Below are positions 1 through 9,734 of a stretch of 23,574 bases of DNA, piece after piece; the first letter of the stretch is position 1; each line of letters begins with the position of its first letter. The stretch is from NCBI GenBank assembly GCA_963829845.1, contig CAWHKD010000010.1, positions 1-23,574 of the forward strand. The letters run 5' to 3'. The stretch is from Gaiellasilicea sp963829845. GTDB taxonomy: Bacteria; Actinomycetota; Thermoleophilia; Gaiellales; Gaiellaceae. Below the pieces are notes generated by a model. That model was not told where the DNA came from and made no database searches. It saw only the letters and a list, made by a program, of their open reading frames with translations. The position numbers and the translations under genes were made by a program.

Positions 1-45
1 ACCGGATTTTGAGTCCGGCGCGTCTGCCAGTTCCGCCACTTCGGC
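1..45 (-). tRNA. tRNA-Leu(CAA), 5' portion, cut by window edge
   Basis: Read on the minus strand from position 45, the sequence starts with acceptor-arm GCCGAAG, then a leucine-type D arm (GTGGCGGAACTGGCAGACGC). The anticodon stem CCGGA/TCCGG encloses the loop CTCAAAA, which gives anticodon CAA (reads UUG). The variable arm, T arm and 3' end lie outside the window. The D arm with GTGGCGGAA and the 5' G are typical of bacterial class II tRNA-Leu. Amino-acid identity is supported by the anticodon; the fold can only be checked for the visible half. Confidence 0.9.
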
Positions 46-65
46 CGGCTGAGGCCTGTTAAGCC

Positions 66-93
66 AGTGTAGTGCGACGGCACAAAGTTGAAA
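66..93 (-). promoter_or_regulatory. Possible promoter of the tRNA-Leu gene
   Basis: On the minus strand a TTTCAA box (93-88) is followed after 16 nt by TACACT (71-66), about 20 nt before the tRNA 5' end at 45. The -10 box is good and the -35 box weak (3 of 6 matches to TTGACA). The -35 box is the exact reverse complement of the -35 box proposed for livK, so the two divergent promoters would share this sequence. Pattern-based only. Confidence 0.4.
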
Positions 94-117
94 TTCGGCG
101 GGGCTAGCCCTGATACT
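88..117 (+). promoter_or_regulatory. Probable livK promoter
   Basis: TTGAAA (88-93), an 18-nt spacer, then GATACT (112-117) with a TG just upstream of the core. This would put transcription start near 124 and leave a leader of about 80 nt before the livK start. No riboswitch-like structure is obvious in the leader. The ribosome-binding sequence GGAGGAGGAG (187-196) lies 6 nt before GTG at 203, which decides the livK start over the GTG at 182. Confidence 0.5.
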
Positions 118-202
118 TCGCCATCCGCCCGCAACGAGGGCTGCGCAGTCGCGTGCAGAACGTCGTCGGGCTAGGCCATTCGTGACGGAGGAGGAGAAGC
201 TG

Positions 203-1588
203 GTGATTTCCAGAAAGCGTGGTTGGTGGAGCGTTCTGGCCCTGTTTGTCGCCGTGCTCGCACTGCTCGCGGCGGGGTGCGGCGGCGACGACGACGAGGG
301 AAGCGGTGACGGTTCGACGACCGAGGCCTCCGGCGGCAGCAGCGCCGGCGTGGAGGCGCTGCCGTCGAGCTCGTGCACGGCGGTCGAGTACGAGGGCGAG
401 GGCGAGGCCGACGTCCTGCCTGGCGTCCGACTTCCCGCTGCAGGGGTCGTCGCGCACGCAGACGATCCAGATCGTGGAGGCGATTCGCTACCTCCTCGAG
501 CAGTCGAACTTCAAGGCGGGCGATCACAACGTCGCCTACCAGTCGTGTGACGACGCGACGGCGCAGGCCGGCAAGTGGGACTCGGGCAAGTGCTCGACGA
601 ACGCGCAGGCCTACGCCGCGAACGAGAAGGTCGTCGGCGTGATCGGCACCTTCAACTCGGGCTGCGCCGCGATCGAGATCCCGGTGCTGAACCAGGCCCC
701 GGGCGGCGGCGTCGCGATGATGTCGCCGGCGAACACGTACGTCTGCCTGACCGAGGGCGGCCCGGGCTGTGACGCACCGAGCCGGACAAGTACTACCCGT
801 CCGGCAGCCGCAACTACGCCCGCGTCGTCGCGAACGACGCGTACCAGGGCGCGGCCGTGGCCGAGTTCGCCAAGGCGCAGGGTGTCAAGAACGTCTACAT
901 CCTCAACGACAAGGAGGCCTACGGCCTCGGCGTCGCGACGAACTTCCGGAACGCGGCTGAGAACGTCGGCATCAAGGTCGCCGGCTTCGAGGCGTGGGAT
1001 CCGAAGGCGTCGAGCTACGAGGCGCTCTTCAACAAGATCAAGGGGACCGGGGCGGACGCCGTCTTCCTCGGCGGCCTGATCGACGAGAACGGCGCCCAGG
1101 TGATCAAGGACAAGGTCGCCGTGCTCGGCCCGAACGACGGCGAGGTCAAGCTGTTCGTGCCGGACGGGTTCACGACGCAGCAGACGATCGACGAGGCACC
1201 CGAGGCTGCTCCGGGCATGTTCCTGAGCGTCGCCGGCGTGCCGATCGACCAGTTCAAGGGCAAGGGCGCCGAGTTCATCGAGGCGTTCAAGCCGCGGCTC
1301 GGCGGCAAGGCGATCGACCCGTACGCGATCTACGGCGCACAGGCCGCCGAGGTCATGCTCAACGCGATCGCAGAGTCGGACGGCTCGCGCGCCGACGTGA
1401 TCGCGAAGCTGTTCGAGCAGAAGATCGACGACGGCTACCTCGGCACGTTCGAGATCAACGAGAACGGCGATCCGGGCGGAGCTGAGGGCGCGGTCGTCGG
1501 CTTCACGATCTACAAGGCCACCGACAAGCTCGAGACGGTGACGACGATCTCGCCGAAGCCCGAGGTCGTCGAGGCGGCGCGCGGCTAG
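203..1588 (+). CDS. livK: Branched-chain amino acid ABC transporter, substrate-binding lipoprotein (two frameshifts)
   Basis: Extracytoplasmic solute-binding protein of the LivJ/LivK type (Peripla_BP_6 fold), delivering a branched-chain or related amino acid to LivHMGF. It begins with a lipoprotein signal peptide: basic MISRKRG, a hydrophobic stretch, lipobox LAAGC, then an acidic Gly/Ser linker. The binding domain runs from SDFPLQGSSRTQT through VVGVIGTFNSGCA, VYILNDKEAYGLG and VAGFEAWDPK to the C-terminus. The start is GTG 203, chosen because of the strong Shine-Dalgarno before it. The frame breaks twice. Near 411-422 one extra base separates DVL from LASDFPLQG; near 770-783 one missing base separates GGPGCD from TEPDKYYPSG. 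Repaired length is about 461 residues. It heads a transport operon and is followed by a strong hairpin, consistent with higher expression than the membrane genes. The family is secure; the substrate is not. Confidence 0.88.
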
Positions 1589-1609
1589 CGCGAGCGCTCA
1601 GCACGACCA

Positions 1610-1647
1610 AGTCGGGGGAGGGCTTTGCCCTCCCCCGACTTTCCTTT
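1610..1647 (+). terminator. Strong intrinsic terminator/attenuator between livK and livH
   Basis: Perfect 14-bp stem AGTCGGGGGAGGGC (1610-1623), loop TTT, complement at 1627-1640, followed by TTCCTTT. It lies 22 nt after the livK stop and about 30 nt before livH. Its position suggests partial termination, leaving more mRNA for the binding protein than for the permease and ATPases, as is common in binding-protein ABC operons. The level of read-through is inferred, not seen. Confidence 0.8.
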
Positions 1648-1675
1648 AGGTTCTTACCCTCATGGCGGCACGGCA

Positions 1676-2707
1676 GTGACGACGCACACTCGACAAGCTG
1701 CGGAAGGCGAGCGTCGTCTCGCTCATCGGCATCGGGCTGCTCGCGCTCGTCGGCATCTGGCTCGTCGTCAACTTCTTCCAGGATCCGGCCGAGTTCATCA
1801 ACGTCGGCCTGATCGGGCTGACGAACGGCACGATCTACGGGCTCGTCGCGCTCGGCTACACGCTGATCTACGGGATCCTGCAGCTGATCAACTTCGCGCA
1901 CGGCGACGTCTTCGCGCTCTCGGGGCTCGTCGCGTGGTCGGTGATCGTCAACGTGCTCGGGCTCGACAAGGACACCTCGGTCGCCGCCGTGATCGGCGGG
2001 ATGCTCCTGACGCTCGTCGTGATCATGGTCCTGTTCTCGATCGTGAACGCGGGGATCGAGTTCGTCGCCTACCGCCGGCTGCGCCGCGCGCCGCGCCTCG
2101 CGGCGCTGATCACCGCGGTCGGCATGTCCTTCATCATCCAGAACGTCTCGCTGGCGTTCTACGGCGTCAACTTCCACTCGGTGCCGTCGTTCATCCCGCG
2201 CACGGAGGCGATCGGGATCGGCGACGTCACCTACTCGTGGAACAAGCTCTCCGCGCTCCTGATCACGATCCCCGTCCTGATCCTGCTCACCTGGTTCGTC
2301 CGCTCGACGAGGCAGGGGAAGGCGATGCGCGCGGTCTCGCAGGACACGGAGGCTTCCGCGATGATGGGGATCAACGTGAACCGGACGATCTCCGTCGCGT
2401 TCGCGCTCGCCGGCGCTCTCGCAGGCGCCGCCGGGATCGTCTACCTGCTCCAGTTCAACATGCGCTACGACACGGGCTTCGAGCTCGGGCTGATCGCGTT
2501 CACCGCCGCCGTGCTCGGCGGGATCGGCAACCTCGCCGGCGCCGTCCTCGGCGCGCTCGTGATCGGCTTCATCCAGGCCTTCAACGAGGGCCTCACCTGG
2601 TTCACTCCCGGCTCCGACTGGACCCGCACGATCGTGTTCGGGATCCTGATCCTGATCCTCGTCTTCCGGCCCGAGGGCATCCTCGGCGAGCGGACGCCGG
2701 AGGGGGC

Positions 2708-2711
<4 letters not shown>
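1676..2711 (+). CDS. livH: Branched-chain amino acid ABC transporter permease LivH (frameshift near N-terminus)
   Basis: Inner-membrane permease of the LivH family, pairing with LivM to form the transport channel. Visible hallmarks are NVGLIGLTNGTIYGLVALGY and LINFAHGDVFALSG near the N-terminus, the coupling-loop motif GKAMRAVSQDTEASAMMGI that docks the ATPase, and a terminal VFRPEGILGERTPEGA. About eight membrane segments are expected. Reading upstream in the main frame leads through LDKLRKASVVSLIGIGLLAL to a TGA at 1677 with no usable start. The GTG at 1676 in another frame would give MTTH joined to LDKLRK if one base around 1685-1690 is extra, so a single-base insertion there is the simplest reading. 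The stop overlaps the livM start (GTGA at 2708-2711), indicating translational coupling. Repaired length is about 345 residues. Confidence 0.85.
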
Positions 2712-3936
<1,225 letters not shown>

Positions 3937-3940
3937 CGTC

Positions 3941-4720
3941 ATGGCCGACCTCCTCATCGCCGAGCAGGTTCGCAAGGAGTTCGGCGGCCTCGTCGCGACC
4001 GACGACATCGACTTCACGATCCCGCAGGGCTCGATCGTCTCCCTGATCGGCCCGAACGGCGCCGGCAAGACGACCTTCTTCAACATGCTCACCGGGGTCT
4101 ACAAGCCGACGGACGGACGGATCGTGTTCGACGGGGTCGACGTCAGCGACAAGCCGCCGCACGCGATCACCGCGCTCGGCATCGGCCGCACCTTCCAGAA
4201 CATCCGGCTCTTCCAGCACATGACGGCGCTCGAGAACGTGCTCGTCGGGATGCACTGCCGCATGCGCGGCGGCATCTTCGGCTCGATCCTGCGCACGCCG
4301 CGCGTGCGGCGCGAGGAGCGGGACGCCACGAAACGTGGCCGGGAGCTGCTCACGTACTCGGGGCTTCCCGGCCGCCACAACGAGATGGCGCGGAACCTGC
4401 CCTACGGCGACCAGCGCCGGCTCGAGGTCGCGCGCGCGCTCGCGACCGAGCCGAAGCTGCTGCTCCTCGACGAGCCGACGGCCGGGATGAACCCGCAGGA
4501 GACGGCGGACTTCACGGCCTTCGTGAAGAAGCTCCGCGAGGAGCGCGGCCTGACCGTGCTGATGATCGAGCACGACATGAAGGTCGTGATGGGCATCTCC
4601 GACCGCGTCACCGTCCTCGACTACGGCCAGAAGATCGCCGAGGGGACGCCGCAGGAGGTCCAGAAGGACGAGCGTGTGGTCGAGGCCTACCTCGGCAAGG
4701 GGGCGACCTCGCATGGCTGA
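3941..4720 (+). CDS. livG: Branched-chain amino acid ABC transporter ATP-binding protein LivG
   Basis: Cytoplasmic ATPase that powers LivH/LivM. It is intact at 259 residues, the usual family length. Walker A is GPNGAGKTTF (about residues 34-43). The ABC signature takes the LivG-type form LPYGDQRRLEVARAL rather than a canonical LSGGQ. Walker B with the catalytic glutamate is LLLLDEPTAGMNP, followed by an H-loop in MIEHDMKVVMGISD. The ATG at 3941 lies 4 nt after the livM stop. The 3' end overlaps livF by 8 nt. LivG and LivF are expected to form a heterodimer. Confidence 0.95.
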   Translation: MADLLIAEQVRKEFGGLVATDDIDFTIPQGSIVSLIGPNGAGKTTFFNMLTGVYKPTDGRIVFDGVDVSDKPPHAITALGIGRTFQNIRLFQHMTALENVLVGMHCRMRGGIFGSILRTPRVRREERDATKRGRELLTYSGLPGRHNEMARNLPYGDQRRLEVARALATEPKLLLLDEPTAGMNPQETADFTAFVKKLREERGLTVLMIEHDMKVVMGISDRVTVLDYGQKIAEGTPQEVQKDERVVEAYLGKGATSHG

Positions 4721-5450
4721 GCAGGGAAACGGCGCCGGCGTCGTCCTCGAGCTCGAGGACGTCCACACCTACTACGGCTCGATCCACGCGCTCAAGGGGG
4801 TCTCGCTGAAGGTGCACGACGGCGAGGTGGTGACGCTGATCGGCGCGAACGGGGCGGGCAAGTCGACGACGCTCCGCTCGATCAACGGGGTCAACCACCC
4901 GCGCGAAGGGCGGATCCGCTTCCAGGGCAAGGACATCACGAACGCGCCGCCGCACGAGATCGTGAAGATGGGCATCTCGCAGTCGCCCGAGGGCCGACGG
5001 CTCTTCCCGCGGATGACCGTGCTCGAGAACCTCGAGATGGGCGCCTTCCAGCGCACCGACAGGCAGAACTTCCAGGAGGACATCGACCGCGTCTTCGGCC
5101 TCTTCCCCCGCCTCGCCGAGCGGAAGCAGCAGAAGGCGGGAACGATGTCCGGCGGCGAGCAGCAGATGGTGGCGATGGGCCGCGCGCTGATGGCGCGCCC
5201 GAAGCTGCTGCTCCTCGACGAGCCGTCGATGGGGCTGGCGCCGATCTTCGTCGAGAAGATCTTCGAGATCGTGGCGGAGATCAATGCGCAGGGGACGCCG
5301 ATCCTGCTCGTCGAGCAGAACGCGCTGATGGCGCTCGACGCCGCCAGCCGCGGCTACGTGATGGAGACCGGCGTGATCGCGCTCGAGGGCCCGGCCAAGG
5401 ATCTCCGCGACGACGAGAAGGTGCGCAAGACCTACCTGGGCGAAGGTTGA
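4713..5450 (+). CDS. livF: Branched-chain amino acid ABC transporter ATP-binding protein LivF
   Basis: Second ATPase of the transporter, intact at 245 residues from ATG 4713. It shows the early LivF motif VHTYYGSIHALKGVSL, Walker A GANGAGKSTT, the LivF-type motif SQSPEGRRLFPRMTVLENL, signature MSGGEQQMVAMGRAL, Walker B LLLLDEPSMGLAP and H-loop-region VEQNALMALD. The start overlaps the end of livG, with a GA-rich AAGGGGG element just upstream. An earlier in-frame GTG at 4674 is rejected because it would lie deep inside livG. The stop TGA overlaps the proposed TTG start of the next gene. Confidence 0.95.
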   Translation: MAEQGNGAGVVLELEDVHTYYGSIHALKGVSLKVHDGEVVTLIGANGAGKSTTLRSINGVNHPREGRIRFQGKDITNAPPHEIVKMGISQSPEGRRLFPRMTVLENLEMGAFQRTDRQNFQEDIDRVFGLFPRLAERKQQKAGTMSGGEQQMVAMGRALMARPKLLLLDEPSMGLAPIFVEKIFEIVAEINAQGTPILLVEQNALMALDAASRGYVMETGVIALEGPAKDLRDDEKVRKTYLGEG

Positions 5451-7142
5451 GCGAGCCGGCGCGTCCGGCGCCGCCCGAGGCCGAGGGGCCTCGCCTCGTC
5501 CCGCTCCGGCGACGACCGCGCCGCCGCGACGGCTCCCGTCCTCGCGACGGTCTTCCTCTGCGGTGGCGTCCTGCTCGGCGTCGAGATGGCGGCGAGCAGG
5601 GTGCTCGCGCCCTACTTCGGCAACTCGCTCTTCGTCTGGGCGGCGATCATCGGCGTCATCCTCGGTGGGCTCGCGGCCGGCTACTGGCTCGGCGGCGCCC
5701 TCGCCGACCGCTTCCCGTCGCCGCTGACGCTCGCCGCGGTGATCGGAGCCGCCGCGGCGACCGTGCTCGCGATCCCGCTGCTCGACCGGGTCGTGATCGA
5801 AGCGGTGCTCCGCTGGGATCCCGGCGCCCGCCTCGACCCCGTCCTCTGCACGGCGATCCTCTTCCTGCCGATGGCCGTGCTCCTCTCCGCGGTCGGCCCG
5901 ATCGCAGTGCGGCTGCAGACGCATGCGTTGCAGCGGGTCGGGCGGACGGCGGGGCGGACGTTCGCGATCTCGACCGCCGGCAGCATCGTCGGGACGTTCG
6001 CGACGGCGTTCTGGCTGATCCCCGAGTTCGGCGTCGAGCAGCTGTTCGTCCTCGGCGCGGCCGCGCTCTTCGCGACCGCGGCGCTCGTCGGCCTCGCGGG
6101 GAGGTCGTATGCGGTCGTCGCCGCCGCCTGCGCGCTCTCCGTCGCCGCGGGCCTCTACGCGATCTCGCTCGGCTCGCAGCGGATCGAGCCGCTCACCGCC
6201 ACCTCGGCGCAGAACTGGTCGCCGCTCTTCCGCACCCGCGGCTACGGCTACCTGGACGCGCGCGACCCGCGGGCGGTCGTCGAGGCGAAGGATCTGAAGG
6301 TCGTCTTCGCCGAGGACACGCGCTACCACCGGCTCGCCGTCGTCGACGACGCGGACAGCCGCTACCTCCGCTTCGACAACTCGCTCCAGAGCGCGATGCA
6401 CCTGGACGACCCGTTCCGGACGCGCTACCGCTACACCGACCTCTTCCACCTCGGGATCGCCTACAACCCGTCGGCGCGGGACGTGCTCTTCGTCGGCCTC
6501 GGTGCGGGCTCCTCGGAGAAGCGGATGTGGCGCGACTTCCCGCAGCTGCGGCTGCAGGCGGTCGAGCTCGATCCGGTCGTCGTCGACGTGGCGTACAAGT
6601 ACTTCGGGCTGCCGCGCGACCCCCGGCTGCAGGTCGACGTCGGCGACGGGCGGCGGTTCCTCGCCGATGACCAGAAGCGCTGGGACGTGATCGTGATCGA
6701 CGCCTTCTTCGCCGACGCGATCCCCGCCCATCTCGTCACGCAGGAGTTCCTCGCGCTCGTGCGCTCGCGGCTGGCGCCGGGCGGCGTCGTCGTCACGAAT
6801 GCGATCGGCGCGATCGCGGGGCCCGGCTCGAAGCTCTTCCGCTCGATCTACAAGACCTACCGGACCGCGTTCCCGTCCGTGCTCGTGCACCCGGCGATCC
6901 TCCCCGGCGACAAGGGGGACGAGCAGTTCCGCAACCTGATCCTGATCGCGACGGAGAAGGCGACGCCGGGCCGCGCGCAGCTCGCCGACCGCTGGACGGA
7001 GCTCCGCGGCGAGAACCCGCGCGTCCCCGACCTCCGCCGGCCGATCCTCGACCGCCGCGACGGCCTGATCCAGACCGACGACGTGCCGGTGCTGACGGAC
7101 GACTACGCGCCGACGGACGCGCTGCTCCTGCTCTTCCAGTAG
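5447..7142 (+). CDS. Membrane-anchored spermidine-synthase-like protein (N-terminal frameshift)
   Basis: Fused protein: an N-terminal block of hydrophobic segments, then a Rossmann-fold spermidine-synthase/methyltransferase-like domain. Membrane-part landmarks are VLLGVEMAASRVLAPYFGNS, AAIIGVILGGLAAGYWLGG and AVLLSAVGPIAVRLQ. The catalytic-type domain begins near 6290 and carries LFVGLGAGSSEKRMW (nucleotide-binding glycine loop), LQAVELDPVVVDVA with the acidic ribose-binding residue, VGDGRRFL, and VIVIDAFFADAIPAHLVTQE with the Asp typical of aminopropyltransferases. ATG 5586 would start inside the first membrane segment. In the same frame the protein is readable back to about 5523, and TTG 5447 (GGGCGAAGG upstream, overlapping the livF stop) lies in another frame. 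I therefore infer one extra base between about 5480 and 5523. Such fusions often have no proven polyamine activity, so the reaction is uncertain. Confidence 0.8.
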
Positions 7143-7143
7143 G

Positions 7144-7166
7144 GCTTGTGTTTCTGAAACACAAGC
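7144..7166. repeat. Perfect palindrome, copy 1 of 2
   Basis: Ten-base arm CTTGTGTTTC, a single central T, then the exact reverse complement GAAACACAAG (7145-7165). One more G-C pair extends it to 7144-7166. It begins 2 nt after the stop codon of the spermidine-synthase-like gene. It has no T-run on either strand, so it is not a classical terminator, although it would form a stable hairpin in RNA. The second copy lies 69 nt downstream in the same orientation. Confidence 0.85.
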
Positions 7167-7212
7167 TCCTCGTGCCCCGCGTGAGCAAGCTGTTACCGAG
7201 CGGCGAACGACC

Positions 7213-7239
7213 GCTTGTGTTTCTGAAACACAAGGTCCT
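7213..7239. repeat. Perfect palindrome, copy 2 of 2, with shared flank
   Basis: The same 21-nt palindrome as at 7145-7165 recurs at 7214-7234. A G precedes it in both copies and TCCTC follows within a base or two in both, so the unit is a direct repeat of slightly more than the palindrome. It ends immediately before the stop codon (7240-7242) of the convergent LarA-like gene. Each copy thus abuts one gene's end, suggesting a paired bidirectional terminator, mRNA-stabilising hairpins or a dispersed extragenic palindrome. Confidence 0.85.
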
Positions 7240-8743
7240 CTAGCCCGCGGCGCCCACCTCGAGCGGGAAGTAGGGCGGGCCGAGCAGATAGCCGATCCGA
7301 GCCTCGCCGCCGGCACGGCCGTGCGCCATCTCGAGCGCGCTCGAGACCCCGTGCGTCGGCACGAACCCGAGCGTCCGCGCCGCCTGGTGGTCGCGGCAGC
7401 CGGCGACGACGACGGCGCCGAGGCGTTCGAGCGCGGGCCGGCAGCTGTCCCAGTCGACGTAGGGAAGGAGCGGGTGGCAGGCGCGGCCGGCCCGGTAGGC
7501 GTCGAGCGCGCGCGTGTCGGCCGCCGCCTCTCGCTCGCCCGCAGCGAGGTCCTCCGCCGTGCGCCCGTCGCGGAGCGAGTGGAAGAGGCCGCGGTACGGA
7601 TCCTGGGTGCCGTGCGCGAAATGGCGTGAGAGCCGGTGCAGCACGATCGCGGTGCCGTCGTCCTTGATCGGGAAGGCGTCGCGCCAGAGCCGGAGGGCAA
7701 GCCCGAGTGCGACGGTCGCGACGGTGATCGGGTTGAGACGCTCACGCGGCGCGTGTTGATGCTTCCAGGGCATGCCGATCACGATCGCGTCGAGTGGTTC
7801 CTCGAGCGGCGTCGAGCGCCTGGCGATCCCGCGAAGAAGCGCCTCGGCGTGTGCAACCGACGGCGGGCCTGCGAAGGCGGCGACGGCCGTCAGCTCGCGG
7901 CCGAGATCCTGCAGCAGTCGGCGTCGGATCCCCGACGGGAGCAGCGAGATGCGTCGGAGCGGCGAGCGGGCCACGTGCGCGAGCGAGGCGTCCTCGTACG
8001 GGTAGCCGCGAAAACGGCCGGTGAGTCGCGGCGGGTTCAGCACGAGCGACGTCCCGAGCACGGGCACGCGGGCCGCCAGCGCTCGCTCGAGCGCGACGCC
8101 GAGCTGCCAGCCGCCCGAGGCCGCGGTCTCGAGCAGCGAGTAGGCGGTCGCGGCGCGCAGCGTCTCGGGCCCGCAGGCTCCGAGCAGCGCACCGGGGCCG
8201 CCGTGCAGCACAGTCTCGGCGGCCGTCACGCAGAGGACGAGATCAGCGTCGAGCAGGAGCGGGTTCACGCGCAGGGGTGTCCGTCCCGCGTCGCCGACGT
8301 TGACGAGGTCGGGTGACTCGACGTCGTGCACCTCGACCCGACCGTGGAAGCTGGCGCGCGAACGACGGTGGCGAGCAGCGCCTCGAGCTCGCGGTGCCCG
8401 GCGCGCCGGTTGAGCCCGCCTGCGACCAGGATCGTCTGGCGCGTCGTCGGGACGCCGAGCCGCTCCAGTTCGTCGATCGCGGCGGCGAGCGCGTACGCGG
8501 CGAGGGTCATCCGGCGCGCCGGGCAAGCGGGAGCTCGGGAGCCTCGACCACGAGCGTTGCGGTACCGCCGCGGGCGACGAGTGCCTCGAGCGGCGACCCC
8601 GAGAGCGGGAAGCGGAGCGCGTCCTGCACAGCTGCGGCGACGTCGACGACTCCCGCCAAGGGCCGACGCGGCCGCAGCACGACGCCGTCGCGGACGTTGA
8701 CGACCGCGATGCGCGAGCCGGACGGGATCGGAACCCGTGGCAC
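7240..8743 (-). CDS. LarA-like (DUF2088, lactate-racemase-fold) protein, two frameshifts
   Basis: Homology to the nickel-pincer lactate racemase family is recognised from the order of conserved blocks. VVEAPELPL resembles the Asp-x-x-R/P segment. AAIDELERLGVPTTRQTILVAG(G) matches the LLEEL...ITILIATGTH block. EVHDVESPDLVNVGDAGRTP supplies the first histidine region. VNPLLLDADLVLCV...HGGPGALLGACG matches the second histidine region. The usual SGGxK segment here reads HGGPGALLGACG with no lysine, so pincer-cofactor attachment and racemase activity are doubtful. The frame breaks near 8510-8525 and near 8355-8370, one base apparently missing each time. Repaired length is about 500 residues. GTG 8743 overlaps the stop of the upstream GNAT gene by one base (TAGTG). 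The C-terminal half (from about 7900 down) has no motif I recognise. Confidence 0.7.
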
Positions 8744-9700
8744 TACGGGATGTGGCGGTACAGGCGGAGGAACGTCTCCCGGAAGCCGCGTTGCGGCCAG
8801 AAGCGGGAAGAGAGCAGGTTGGTGACGCGCCAGTCGGTGACCATGACGTCGTGGCCCCGCTCCCTCGCCCAGGCGAACGCGGCTTCGGTGAGCGCGACCC
8901 CAACGCCCGTGCCACGAACTGCTGGATCCGTCGCCGCCCAGCCGAGCAGGGCGGCGCCCTCGGGCCGGGCGAGGCCGGAGTGGACGCTGGACCGCTCGGC
9001 GGGGACGAGCTCGAACGCGCCGACGATGCGGCCGTCGCGCTCGGCGACGAGCTCGCCGACCTCCGGCTTGGCCAGGTCCTCGAGGATCTCGTCGCGTAGC
9101 TCGGCCGGGTCCTCCGTGGGCAATCCGTCCGCGAACACAGGCGAGTGGGCCTGGTGGTCGCGGAGCGCCGGAGTCAGCGCGACCAGCGCGTCGACGTCAC
9201 GTTCCTCCGCGCGACGGACGCCCACCGGGCCACTCGCTCTCGGGCACTTCTCGGACACCGTGCGCGTGCTGCTGGCCGAACCCGACACGCGACCAGGCGC
9301 GGAGAAGGGCCGCGTCGTGCGCCGGAGCGATCACGTAGTGACGCACCCGGCCCTCGTCCACCCAGCGACCGGCTGCTGTGCCGTAGAGGTCGCGGACGTC
9401 CTCCGGCGCGTCGACGGCGTGACCGGCGAGCTCGACCCAGACGTGGTCGCCCCAGATCGGGTTGGGCCGCGGCGCGCCGAGCAGGTAGCCGACGACGCGG
9501 CCGTCCCGCAGGGCGACGGCGCCGGAGACGCCGTCCGAACGCCACAGGGCTGCGACCTCCTCCTGTGCCGCGGCGGCGTCCTCGTAGCGCTCGGGAAGGA
9601 GCGGCTCAGTCCGTCGCTGCGCCCGGTGCCGGGCGGCGAGGAGCTTGCCGGCGGGGGGGACGAAGTCGTCGGAGAACGGGCGAAGCTCGAGGCGTGCCAT
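8743..9700 (-). CDS. Tandem-GNAT acetyltransferase (central frameshift)
   Basis: Two GNAT (acetyl-CoA-dependent N-acyltransferase) domains in one polypeptide. Domain 1 (from ATG 9700) includes AVALRDGRVVGYLLG, then HYVIAPAHDAALLRAWSRVGFGQQHAHG. Domain 2 includes VGVRRAEERDVDALVAL, LVAERDGRIVGAFELV, the acetyl-CoA loop region ATDPAVRGTGVGVALTEAAF and the closing NLLSSRFWPQRGFRE. Domain 1 looks degenerate in the pyrophosphate-binding loop, as is usual for one half of tandem GNATs. The two halves lie in different frames. The switch falls near 9220-9235, where EVPESEWP must join VGVRRAEERD and one base appears to be extra. Repaired length is about 319 residues. Substrate unknown. The gene lies downstream of the SRPBCC gene and overlaps the LarA-like gene, suggesting co-transcription. 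A Shine-Dalgarno before 9700 is weak. Confidence 0.75.
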
Positions 9701-9734
9701 CGCCGCGGGACGATAGCTCCCGTCGGGATGCTCC

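Noticed and set aside
1503..2177. Minus-strand open frame rich in Asp/Glu/Arg across the livK-livH junction
   Set aside because: Antisense to livK and livH and runs through the terminator hairpin; no family resemblance.
7144..7239. CRISPR repeats
   Set aside because: Only two copies with one 48-nt spacer, each repeat a full palindrome, no cas genes; does not fit a CRISPR array.
4608..7745. A minus-strand open frame of over 1000 codons across livF and the spermidine-synthase-like gene
   Set aside because: Arg/Asp/Gly-rich low-complexity translation, antisense to well-supported genes; a by-product of high GC at third codon positions.
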